Below, piece after piece: positions 26,753 to 33,756 of a stretch of DNA of 64,000 nt. The notes under the pieces were generated by a model. It saw only the letters and a list, made by a program, of their open reading frames with translations. It was not told the DNA's origin and did no database searches. The position numbers and the translations under genes are program-made. The DNA comes from Streptomyces sp. LaPpAH-108 (GTDB lineage Bacteria > Actinomycetota > Actinomycetes > Streptomycetales > Streptomycetaceae). The stretch spans positions 277,194-341,193 of the forward strand of contig NZ_KB891999.1 of NCBI RefSeq assembly GCF_000373625.1, read 5' to 3'. Every line of letters begins with the position of its first letter. The stretch's first letter is position 1.

Positions 26753-27156
26753 CGCACGGCCCCCTCGCCCGGGGCGCCCGCCGGGACCAGCGCCTCCACG
26801 GCGGGCGCGGGCAGTCCCGGCTGTACCTCGAAGGCGCCGCCGAGCCCGGTGGTGCGCAGCAGCCGCAGGAACTCCTCGCTGTCCGCGACCAGCCGCAGCC
26901 TGCCCTGCCGGTCCCGGGTGCGGTTGCGGGTCCGGCACAGCACACCGAGCCCGGTGCAGTCGATGAACTCCACGGGCCGCAGGTCCAGCACCAGGTCGGG
27001 GTGCTCACGTGCGGTGAGGGTGTCGAGCCGGGCCGTCAGCTCGGGCGCGGTCAGCAGGTCTATCTCGCCGCGCAGGGCCACGACGGTGGCGGGACGGTCC
27101 TCCGCTCCCGCTCGGCCGGGCCGGTGTTCCTCGGGCTTCGTGTGGTTCTCGGGCAT
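26749..27156 (-). CDS. STAS-domain anti-sigma-factor antagonist-like protein
   Basis: 135 residues. V-V-A-L-R-G-E-I-D-L-L-T-A-P-E-L opens the STAS fold. V-E-F-I-D-C-T-G-L-G-V-L has Thr-Gly in the phosphorylation loop, where SpoIIAA-type proteins have D-S-S/T-G; the serine is replaced by cysteine-threonine here. It probably titrates an anti-sigma kinase in the stress response. ATG 27156 is preferred over upstream starts in the GC-rich leader. A DevR-like box lies 36-51 bp upstream. Confidence 0.85.
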   Translation of the reverse strand: MPENHTKPEEHRPGRAGAEDRPATVVALRGEIDLLTAPELTARLDTLTAREHPDLVLDLRPVEFIDCTGLGVLCRTRNRTRDRQGRLRLVADSEEFLRLLRTTGLGGAFEVQPGLPAPAVEALVPAGAPGEGAVR

Positions 27157-27191
27157 ACGACGAGCGAACCGGATGCACCGGCCCGGGCGGA

Positions 27192-27207
27192 AGGGCTGTT
27201 CGGCCCC
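27192..27207. promoter_or_regulatory. DevR/OsdR-like box upstream of the STAS gene
   Basis: Read on the minus strand it is GGGGCCGAACAGCCCT: one perfect 7-bp arm and a second arm with two differences. Distance to the STAS ATG is 36 bp. The 287-bp divergent gap also contains an imperfect direct repeat of a GGGAACCGCGG-like element near 27225-27260. Confidence 0.5.
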
Positions 27208-27338
27208 TGCTCGCCGTCCGTCCGGGGAACCGCGGGACCACGTCCGGGAAACCGCGGAACCGGGCGGGCGCGAGCCGCCGCGTGGCCGCCCGCCCGGAAT
27301 GCCGTACGCGCAGGCCGGACCCCGTACAGCCACCCGCG

Positions 27339-27354
27339 TGGGCCGGACGGCCCA
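27339..27354. promoter_or_regulatory. DevR/OsdR-like box upstream of the alcohol dehydrogenase
   Basis: TGGGCCGGACGGCCCA is a perfect 7+2+7 inverted repeat, 90 bp before ATG 27444. Confidence 0.6.
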
Positions 27355-27443
27355 AGCGCGTCGGCCCGTCTCGCGCGAAGGTGGAAGGGCGGGGCCGTTT
27401 CCCGGCACCGCGCACCGGGCGACGACGGTGAGGAGCGAGTGGC

Positions 27444-28517
27444 ATGAAGGGCTATGTCTTCGAGGGGCCGGGCCAGGCGTCCTGGCAGGACGTGCCGGAC
27501 CCCGCGATCAAGGAGCCGACCGACGCGATCGTGAAGGTCGGCGTGGTCACCATCTGCGGCACCGACCTGCACATTCTCAAGGGTGACGTGCCCGAGGTGC
27601 GCCCCGGCACGGTCCTCGGGCACGAGGCGGTCGGGGAGGTCGTCGACATCGGCGGCGACGTGCGCACCGTACGGCCCGGCGACCGTGTGCTGATGTCCTG
27701 CATCTCCTCCTGCGGGCGCTGCCGCTTCTGCCGCGAGAGCCGGTACGGCCAGTGCCAGGGCGGGGGCGGCTGGGTCCTGGGCCATCTGATCGACGGCACC
27801 CAGGCCGAGTACGTCCGCGTCCCGTACGCCGACCTCTCCGTGCATCCGCTGCCCGCCACCGTGCGGGGCGAGGACGCCGTGCTGCTCGCGGACATCTTCC
27901 CCACCTCCTACGAGGTCGGCGTGCTCAACGGGCAGGTCCGGCCCGGTGACACCGTGGTGATCGTCGGCGCCGGTCCCATCGGGCTCGCGGCGGTCGTCAC
28001 CGCGCGGCTGTTCAGCCCCGAGCGGATCATCGTCGTCGACCTGGCCCAGTCCCGCCTGGACGCGGCCCGGCGGCTCGGCGCCGACGCGGTCGTGCTGGCC
28101 GACGAGGACCCCGCCCAGCTCGTGGACGACCTCACCGGCGGCCTCGGCACGGACGTGGTCATGGAGGCGGTCGGCGTGCCGGAGACCTTCGAGCTGTGCA
28201 CCCGGCTGGTACGGCCCGGCGGCCATGTCGCCAACATCGGCGTCCACGGCGCCCCCGCCACCCTGCACCTGGAGGACCTGTGGAGCAGGGACGTGACGCT
28301 CACGACCGGCCTGGTGGACACCTACTCCACCCCGACCCTGCTGCGGATGACGGCGGCCGGCGGTCTGCCCACCGGTGAGCTGGTCACCCACACCTTCCCG
28401 CTGGACGACATGGCGGAGGCGTACGACGTCTTCGCGCACGCCGCCGAGACGGCCGCGCTGAAGGTGGTACTCGGCGCGGAGCGGTACGAGGTGGTCCCCA
28501 CGGACTCCGCGGCCTGA
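27444..28517 (+). CDS. Zinc-dependent alcohol dehydrogenase (MDR family)
   Basis: 357 residues. Catalytic zinc ligands are Cys in T-I-C-G-T-D-L-H and His-Glu in V-L-G-H-E-A-V-G-E. Structural zinc is bound by C-G-R-C-R-F-C-R-x7-C. The Rossmann motif is V-I-V-G-A-G-P-I-G-L-A-A. It resembles bacterial ADHs reported in anaerobic or stress regulons and could regenerate NAD while using acetaldehyde. A good GAGGAGCGAGTGGC leader contains the ribosome-binding site. Confidence 0.9.
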   Translation: MKGYVFEGPGQASWQDVPDPAIKEPTDAIVKVGVVTICGTDLHILKGDVPEVRPGTVLGHEAVGEVVDIGGDVRTVRPGDRVLMSCISSCGRCRFCRESRYGQCQGGGGWVLGHLIDGTQAEYVRVPYADLSVHPLPATVRGEDAVLLADIFPTSYEVGVLNGQVRPGDTVVIVGAGPIGLAAVVTARLFSPERIIVVDLAQSRLDAARRLGADAVVLADEDPAQLVDDLTGGLGTDVVMEAVGVPETFELCTRLVRPGGHVANIGVHGAPATLHLEDLWSRDVTLTTGLVDTYSTPTLLRMTAAGGLPTGELVTHTFPLDDMAEAYDVFAHAAETAALKVVLGAERYEVVPTDSAA

Positions 28518-28520
28518 GCC

Positions 28521-28536
28521 GGGACCGAGCGGCCCC
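28521..28536. promoter_or_regulatory. DevR/OsdR-like box upstream of the HTH-PPOX gene
   Basis: GGGACCGAGCGGCCCC lies directly after the ADH stop and 39 bp before the next start. Arms match at six of seven positions. It implies separate control of the downstream gene despite the short gap. Confidence 0.6.
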
Positions 28537-28574
28537 GAAGCGGCCACCGCACACACGACCAGGCGAGAGCAGAG

Positions 28575-29279
28575 GTGACGGACGTGACCGAGCCGACCGG
28601 ACGGACGAGCACACCCCCGGACACGGCGGCCGTGCCCGAAAAGCCGCAGGGCGATCTGGGCCGCCGCCTCGCGGCCCGGCGCGCGCAGCTCGGGCTGACG
28701 CGGGAGGAGGCGGCGGAGCGCGCGGGGATGGTGCCCGGCTATCTCCGCTATCTGGAGGGCCATCCCGAGGCCGCGCCGGGTGCCGAGGTGCTGCTCAGGC
28801 TGGCCGACGCGCTGGAGACGACGGTGCCAGACCTGACCGGCGGCACCGTCGACCAGCCGCCGGGCCCGGGACAGGCGGCGCGCGGCGCCCGGTTCGAGCC
28901 GATCGGCACCGAGGAGTGCCGGGCGCTGCTCGGCGACCACGGGGTGGGCCGTCTCGCGGTCGTCCCGGAGGACGGCCCCGTGGTCGTGCCCGTGAACTAC
29001 ACCGTGGTGGACAACGCGATCGTCTTCCGGACCGCGGCCGGGGCGACGCCCTCCCTCGCCGACGGCGAGCGGGTGGCCTTCGAGGTGGACCGGATCGACG
29101 ACGCGTTCAGCCGGGGCTGGAGCGTGCTGGTCCGGGGCGACGCCCGGATCGTGACCGACCCCGGGGAGCGGGACGCGCTGGCCGAGCGCGCGTACTCCGG
29201 GCCGTGGGCGGGCGGCACGCGGGACGTGTGGGTACGGCTCGACCCGGACGCGGTGACAGGACGGCGGATCACGGCCTGA
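28575..29279 (+). CDS. HTH (XRE) domain fused to pyridoxamine 5'-phosphate oxidase-like domain
   Basis: 234 residues. The N-terminal XRE helix-turn-helix (about 30-92) reads L-G-L-T-R-E-E-A-A-E-R-A-G-M and G-Y-L-R-Y-L-E-G-H-P. A split-barrel flavin-binding-type domain follows (about 105-230: G-R-L-A-V-V-P-E-D-G-P-V-V-V-P-V-N-Y). Such fusions could be flavin- or heme-sensing regulators. The start may be GTG 28575 or GTG 28584. It ends in a hairpin shared with the convergent PPOX gene. Confidence 0.87.
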   Translation: MTDVTEPTGRTSTPPDTAAVPEKPQGDLGRRLAARRAQLGLTREEAAERAGMVPGYLRYLEGHPEAAPGAEVLLRLADALETTVPDLTGGTVDQPPGPGQAARGARFEPIGTEECRALLGDHGVGRLAVVPEDGPVVVPVNYTVVDNAIVFRTAAGATPSLADGERVAFEVDRIDDAFSRGWSVLVRGDARIVTDPGERDALAERAYSGPWAGGTRDVWVRLDPDAVTGRRITA

Positions 29280-29280
29280 G

Positions 29281-29305
29281 GGGCCGGGCCCGTCGGGCCC
29301 GGCCC
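29281..29305. terminator. Bidirectional terminator
   Basis: GGGCCGGGCCC (29281-29291) and GGGCCCGGCCC (29295-29305) form a perfect 11-bp stem with a 3-nt loop between two convergent genes. Confidence 0.75.
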
Positions 29306-29310
29306 GCCGC

Positions 29311-29772
29311 TCAGTCCTCCAGGTCCGGGTCGTCCAGGAGGACCCCGGTGACCAGACCCGGCCGGATCCGCACCGCGTAGTCCATCCCGTGCTGCGGCGC
29401 CCACGGCACGAGGAGCGCCCGGATGCGGGCGAGTTCCGCCGGGTCGGTGATCAGATGGGCGTACCCGGTGACCACCACGCTCCAGCCGAGGTGGGTCGCC
29501 GGGTCGATGGCGTCGGCCTCGTAGGCGACGACCACCCCGCCCCCGCCGTCCCGCAGCGCCTGCGAGGTGAGCGCGGCGCCCTCGTGGGTGCGGATGACGA
29601 TGTCGCCGCCGTCCAGCACATGGTTGACCGGGCGGACGGTGGGCAGCGCGTCCTGCGTAAAAACGATTCTGCCGAGGGACACGCTGCCCAGCAGCCGCAG
29701 TGCCTCGGCCCGGTCGAGATCGACACGGTGGCGCGCCGGGCGCTGCTCGCAGGGCACGGGTTGCTTCTTCAT
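29311..29772 (-). CDS. Pyridoxamine 5'-phosphate oxidase-family protein
   Basis: 153 residues. The split-barrel fold reads L-G-R-I-V-F-T-Q-D-A-L-P-T-V-R-P-V-N-H and H-L-G-W-S-V-V-V-T-G-Y-A. It lacks the HTH of its neighbour. The family binds FMN, F420 or heme; the cofactor is unknown here. The related mycobacterial DosR regulon also contains split-barrel nitroreductase or oxidase-type proteins. A stem-loop and a pair of DevR-like boxes lie upstream. Confidence 0.85.
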   Translation of the reverse strand: MKKQPVPCEQRPARHRVDLDRAEALRLLGSVSLGRIVFTQDALPTVRPVNHVLDGGDIVIRTHEGAALTSQALRDGGGGVVVAYEADAIDPATHLGWSVVVTGYAHLITDPAELARIRALLVPWAPQHGMDYAVRIRPGLVTGVLLDDPDLED

Positions 29773-29832
29773 GGGCACGGCTCTCCGGTCGGCCGTCGGC
29801 GCCCGGCGAAAGTGGGGCGGCGCCTCGTGGGC

Positions 29833-29864
29833 GGAGCGGCACCGCGGGGGATCGGTGCCGCTCC
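29833..29864 (-). promoter_or_regulatory. Stem-loop in the leader of the PPOX gene
   Basis: GGAGCGGCACC (29833-29843) and GGTGCCGCTCC (29854-29864) are perfectly complementary with a 10-nt loop. It lies 61-92 bp upstream of ATG 29772, between the DevR-like boxes and the gene. It could be an RNA hairpin in the 5' leader or a second operator. Confidence 0.5.
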
Positions 29865-29899
29865 TGGGTCCACTGTGGTCCACCCGCTGCCGCCCTTCC

Positions 29900-29938
29900 A
29901 GTGCCGTTCGGCCCTAGGTTGACGGGCCGGACGATCCT
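29900..29938. promoter_or_regulatory. DevR/OsdR-like boxes between PPOX and kinase genes
   Basis: AGTGCCGTTCGGCCCT (29900-29915) shares a CCGTTCGGCCCTAG core with the box before the response regulator, read on the opposite strand. CGGGCCGGACGATCCT (29923-29938) is a weaker second copy, centre spacing 23 bp. They lie 128-166 bp from the PPOX start and 179-217 bp from the kinase start. Confidence 0.55.
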
Positions 29939-30116
29939 CCCCCTCCCCCACCTGGCGGAGGCCGGGTGCCCTGTCGCACGCGTGCGTCCGCGCGGGGGCG
30001 CCGGGTGGTCGCCGGGTGGCCGGTTCCGCGTACCCGGGGCCACCGGGGACCGATACGGTGGAGACGACGACCTGGACGGTGCCGGGTTCGCGCGCCGAGG
30101 GACGTGGAGGAACGTG

Positions 30117-31835
30117 GTGGCAAGCTCCAAGGAGCCCCGCGTGCTGCTGCCGCAACTGAAGCTCGACGAGCTGCTGGAGGAGTTGCAGGCCCGGATCGAC
30201 GCGGCCAGGGGCACCCGGGACCGCGTGCACAGCCTGCTGGAGGCGGTGCTCAGCGTCGGGCGCGAACTGGACCTGGAGCAGGCGCTGCACTCCATCGTGG
30301 AGGCGGCGGCGGTCCTGGTCGACGCCAAGTACGCGGCGCTCGGCGTCATCGGTCCCGACGGCCGTACGCTCTCCGCCTTCCACACCGTCGGCGTCTCCGA
30401 CGAGAAGATCACCGAGATCGGGCCGTATCCGCAGGGCCACGGCATCCTCGGCGAGCTGATCCGGCACCCCGAGCCGCTGCGCCTGTCGAAGATCTCCGAG
30501 CACCCTGCGTCGTACGGCTTCCCGCCCAACCATCCGCCGATGCGGAGCTTCCTCGGGGTGCCGATCCGGGTCCGCGAGCAGGTCTTCGGCAATCTGTATC
30601 TCACCGAGAAGCGCGGCGGGGCGGAGTTCGACGAGGAGGACGAGTCGGTCCTGTCCACGCTGGCCGTCGCGGCCGGGGTGGCCATCGACAACGCCCGGCT
30701 GTACGAGGACTCCCGGCTGCGCGAGCGCTGGCTGCTGGCGAACGCGGAGATCACCCACCGGCTGATGCTCGGCAGCGAGCGCGCCGAGGCGCTGGACCTG
30801 ATCGCGGAGCGGGCCCGGGACATCACGGGTTCGGCCCTCGCCGCCGTCGCCATGCCGGTGCAGGACACCGCCTCGCTCACCGTGGAGATCGCCGTGGGCG
30901 CGGGCGCGGAGGCGCACCGGGGGCTCGTCCAGCCGCTCGACGAGGGTCTGATGGGGCTCGCGTACTCCTCGGCCGAGCCGGTGACCAGCGACGACATCAC
31001 GCGGGACGACCGGATAGACACCGATCCGCAGCGTTTCAAGGGGCTCGGCCCCGCGGTCGCCGTGCCCATCGGCACCGGCGAGGGCGGGATGCGCGGTGTG
31101 GTGCTGCTGGCCCGCGAGGCGGGGGCGACGCCGTTCTCGGAGAAGGAGACCGAGCTGCTGCAGGGCTTCGCCGGGCAGGCCGCGCTCGCGATGGAGCTGG
31201 CCGAACGCCGTCAAGACGCGCAGCAGCTCGCCGTCCTCGAGGACCGCGACCGGATCGCACGGGACCTGCACGACCTGGCCATCCAGCGGCTGTTCGCCAC
31301 CGGGATGACCCTGCAGAGCGCGGGCCGCTTCATCGAGCATCCCAAGGCCGCCGAGCGGGTGCTGCGCGCGGTGGACGACCTGGACGAGACCATCAAGATC
31401 ATCCGCTCGACCATCTTCGGCCTGCGCACCCGCGACGGCGCGACCGGCAGCGGACTGCGCGCCCGGGTCGTCCGGGTGGCCGGGGAGGCGGCCCCGGTGC
31501 TCGGTTTCGCGCCCGGGGTGCGCATGGAGGGGCTGATCGACACCGAGGTGCCGCCGGGGATCGCCGACGACGTGGTGGCCGTCGTGTCCGAGGCCCTGAC
31601 CAACATCGCCCGGCATGCCCGCGCCGACCGCGCCGATGTGCTGCTCACCACCGACGGCAGCGAGGTCCGGCTGCGGGTCGTGGACAACGGGGTCGGCCTC
31701 CCGGCCGAGGGCCGCCGCAGCGGGCTGCGCAACATGGCCGAGCGGGCGGAGCGGTCGGGCGGACGGCTGGAGACGGCGACGCCGGAGGGCGGCGGGACCG
31801 CACTGGACTGGCGGGTGCCGCTCCCCGCGAGCTGA
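30117..31835 (+). CDS. Two-GAF sensor histidine kinase, DevS/DosT/OsdK-like
   Basis: 572 residues, matching the length of mycobacterial DosT/DosS. GAF-A (about 45-195) contains H-P-P-M-R-S-F-L-G-V-P-I at His139, the segment that carries the heme-ligand histidine in DosS/DosT. GAF-B is about 215-360. The HisKA_3 box D-R-I-A-R-D-L-H-D-L-A-I-Q-R-L-F-A has phosphoacceptor His385. The ATPase has N-I-A-R-H-A and G-V-G-L-P. Two adjacent GTG codons exist; 30117 has better spacing from GTGGAGG. Its partner is inferred to be the DevR-like regulator at 20574-21275. Confidence 0.92.
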   Translation: MASSKEPRVLLPQLKLDELLEELQARIDAARGTRDRVHSLLEAVLSVGRELDLEQALHSIVEAAAVLVDAKYAALGVIGPDGRTLSAFHTVGVSDEKITEIGPYPQGHGILGELIRHPEPLRLSKISEHPASYGFPPNHPPMRSFLGVPIRVREQVFGNLYLTEKRGGAEFDEEDESVLSTLAVAAGVAIDNARLYEDSRLRERWLLANAEITHRLMLGSERAEALDLIAERARDITGSALAAVAMPVQDTASLTVEIAVGAGAEAHRGLVQPLDEGLMGLAYSSAEPVTSDDITRDDRIDTDPQRFKGLGPAVAVPIGTGEGGMRGVVLLAREAGATPFSEKETELLQGFAGQAALAMELAERRQDAQQLAVLEDRDRIARDLHDLAIQRLFATGMTLQSAGRFIEHPKAAERVLRAVDDLDETIKIIRSTIFGLRTRDGATGSGLRARVVRVAGEAAPVLGFAPGVRMEGLIDTEVPPGIADDVVAVVSEALTNIARHARADRADVLLTTDGSEVRLRVVDNGVGLPAEGRRSGLRNMAERAERSGGRLETATPEGGGTALDWRVPLPAS

Positions 31836-31874
31836 CGCCCGCAGCCGAGCGCGGCTCCCGTCAGGGCACGGCGC

Positions 31875-32465
31875 TCACGCCCGCGCGCGCAGCGCGGCCA
31901 GGGCCGTGTCGAGGTCGCCGGTGCGGGGGCGGTTGTACGGCAGCTTGCCCAGGACGACGGCCATGCCGCAGGTGTCGGTGAGCGCGGAGAAGACCAGCCC
32001 GCCCGCGATGGCGGCCGACAGCAGCTGGAAGGCGGGGTGCACGAGCCACCCGAGGACCAGCCCGAGCAGCACCAGGGTGCCCGCGGTGAAGCGGACCTGC
32101 CGCTCCATGCCCCACACCGCCCTGGTCCTGGCGGCGGGCGGGGTGCTCAGCTCGTACCCCTGCGCGGCCCAGGCCCCGGTGCCGCCCTCCAGGGTCGCGG
32201 TCACGATCCCCTGCTCGGCCAGCAGCCTGCTCGCGCTCTCCGCCCGCGCCCCCGAGGCACACACCACCAGCACCTCACCGCTGCGCGCGGCCTGCTCGAT
32301 CTCGGGCAGCGCCCGCCGCACCTGGTCCAGCGGGATGTTGAGGGCCCCGGGCAGATGCCCCGAGCCGTACTCGCCCGCCGTGCGCACGTCGATCACGATG
32401 AACTCGTCCAGCCGCGCACGGACCTGCTCGGTGCCCAGAACGACCGGGGTGGGGAAATTGGCCAT
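31875..32465 (-). CDS. Rhodanese-domain protein with C-terminal membrane helices (DUF2892-like)
   Basis: 196 residues. The rhodanese domain (about 8-105) has I-D-V-R-T-A-G-E-Y-x-S-G-H-L-P-G-A and active Cys in V-V-C-A-S-G-A-R. A YgaP/DUF2892-type pair of transmembrane helices follows (F-T-A-G-T-L-V-L-L-G-L-V-L-G and A-A-I-A-G-G-L-V-F-S-A). It handles persulfide sulfur at the membrane. ATG 32465. Confidence 0.9.
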   Translation of the reverse strand: MANFPTPVVLGTEQVRARLDEFIVIDVRTAGEYGSGHLPGALNIPLDQVRRALPEIEQAARSGEVLVVCASGARAESASRLLAEQGIVTATLEGGTGAWAAQGYELSTPPAARTRAVWGMERQVRFTAGTLVLLGLVLGWLVHPAFQLLSAAIAGGLVFSALTDTCGMAVVLGKLPYNRPRTGDLDTALAALRARA

Positions 32466-32550
32466 GGCCGGAATGTACGGTACGGCGGGCGGGAAAGCGC
32501 CCTGGGGCGGGTGCGGTTTCATGGAGCGTTCATGGTCCGGACCTCCGGGG

Positions 32551-33219
32551 TCACACGGGCGCCGCCCCTTCGGGCACCCCCGCCGCGTACGCCAGCGGTG
32601 GCGCGATCGCCTGGGCGTCCGCGCCCTGTCCCACCCATAGCCCGATGAACAGCGCGGCGGTCGCCTCGAGCAGCCCGGCCCGCTCCAGCCCTCCGGCGGG
32701 AAACGGCGTGCAGCCGACGTCCCGTACGAGGGTGTGGACCAGGGCGAGAGCGGCCGGGTCGTCGCCGCAGACCGGGACGGCGAGCGGGCGCCCCGCGAAG
32801 ACGGGCGGGGTCATGCGCCACACGTCCTCGTGGCAGAGGTTGAACGCCTTGACGACCCGGGCACCCGGCGCGGCGCGGGCCAGCCGCCGCGCGGCCGGGG
32901 GACCATCACCGGTCAGCAGCCGGAAGCCGGGCGGCCCGACCGGGTTGGAGCAGTCGAGCAGCACCCTGCCGTCGAGGGCGGTACGCAGCCCCCGCGCGAC
33001 CTCCTCCCCCGCGCCGTAGGGCAGCGCGGCGAGGACCACCTCCCCCGCCCCGGCCGCCGCGGCCAGATCTCCGTGCCGTACGCCCTCCCCCAGACGCTCC
33101 GCGAGCCGCCGCGCGCGGCCCGCGTCCCGTCCGCCGACGGTCACCTCGTGGCCCGCCCCAACCCAGTGCGCGGCGAGCGCGTCCGCCATGTTCCCCGTGC
33201 CAAGGACCCCGATCCGCAC
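32551..33219 (-). CDS. NADPH-dependent F420-reductase-type NAD(P)-binding oxidoreductase
   Basis: 222 residues. I-G-V-L-G-T-G-N-M-A-D-A-L is the Rossmann motif. D-C-S-N-P-V-G and V-V-K-A-F-N are typical of the F420-dependent NADP oxidoreductase family (PF03807), which also includes non-F420 members. GTG 33219 follows a GGGAAGGGGAAG stretch. It is divergent from an HxlR regulator (67 bp apart), the standard regulator/target arrangement. Confidence 0.87.
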   Translation of the reverse strand: MRIGVLGTGNMADALAAHWVGAGHEVTVGGRDAGRARRLAERLGEGVRHGDLAAAAGAGEVVLAALPYGAGEEVARGLRTALDGRVLLDCSNPVGPPGFRLLTGDGPPAARRLARAAPGARVVKAFNLCHEDVWRMTPPVFAGRPLAVPVCGDDPAALALVHTLVRDVGCTPFPAGGLERAGLLEATAALFIGLWVGQGADAQAIAPPLAYAAGVPEGAAPV

Positions 33220-33286
33220 CGGACTTCCCCTTCCCGCAGGTGATTTCAGGGCCACGCTAGCGAGGCCGTCGGGCACCATTCGGTAC

Positions 33287-33646
33287 GTGACGACCGAGCC
33301 CTTCCTCGCGGACTGCCGCGCCCGCCTCGCCTTCGACCTGCTGTCGAACACCTGGAACGCGGTGGTGCTCCGGGCCCTGCGCGACGGCCCCCTGCGCCCC
33401 CGCGAACTGCGCGCCCGCATCGGCGGGATCAGCCCCAAGGTCCTCACCGAGACCCTGCGACGGCTGCGGTTCAACGGCCTGGTGGACCGGCAGGCGTACG
33501 CCGAGGCGCCACCCCGCGTCGACTACCGGCTCACCCCGCTGGGCCGCACCCTCCTGGCACCCCTCGACACCATCGGCGCCTGGGCCTTCGCGCACGGCGA
33601 CGAGGTGCTGGAGGCGCAGGCACGGGCTGTCGGCGACACCCCCTAG
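33287..33646 (+). CDS. HxlR-family transcriptional regulator
   Basis: 119 residues. The winged HTH reads W-N-A-V-V-L-R-A-L-R-D-G-P-L-R-P-R-E-L and I-S-P-K-V-L-T-E-T-L-R-R-L, ending V-D-Y-R-L-T-P-L-G-R-T-L. The N-terminal C-R-A-R replaces the usual H-C-P cysteine region, with one cysteine retained. It probably controls the divergent oxidoreductase in response to electrophiles. Confidence 0.9.
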   Translation: MTTEPFLADCRARLAFDLLSNTWNAVVLRALRDGPLRPRELRARIGGISPKVLTETLRRLRFNGLVDRQAYAEAPPRVDYRLTPLGRTLLAPLDTIGAWAFAHGDEVLEAQARAVGDTP

Positions 33647-33756
33647 GGCGCGGCACGCCACGCACCACGCGCCCGGGCGCCGTACCCACCCCCGATGAGG
33701 CGTTTCCTCCCGGTTCGGGATGAGCTGATGCGCTCGGACCGGGTAGGGGGGAAGCC

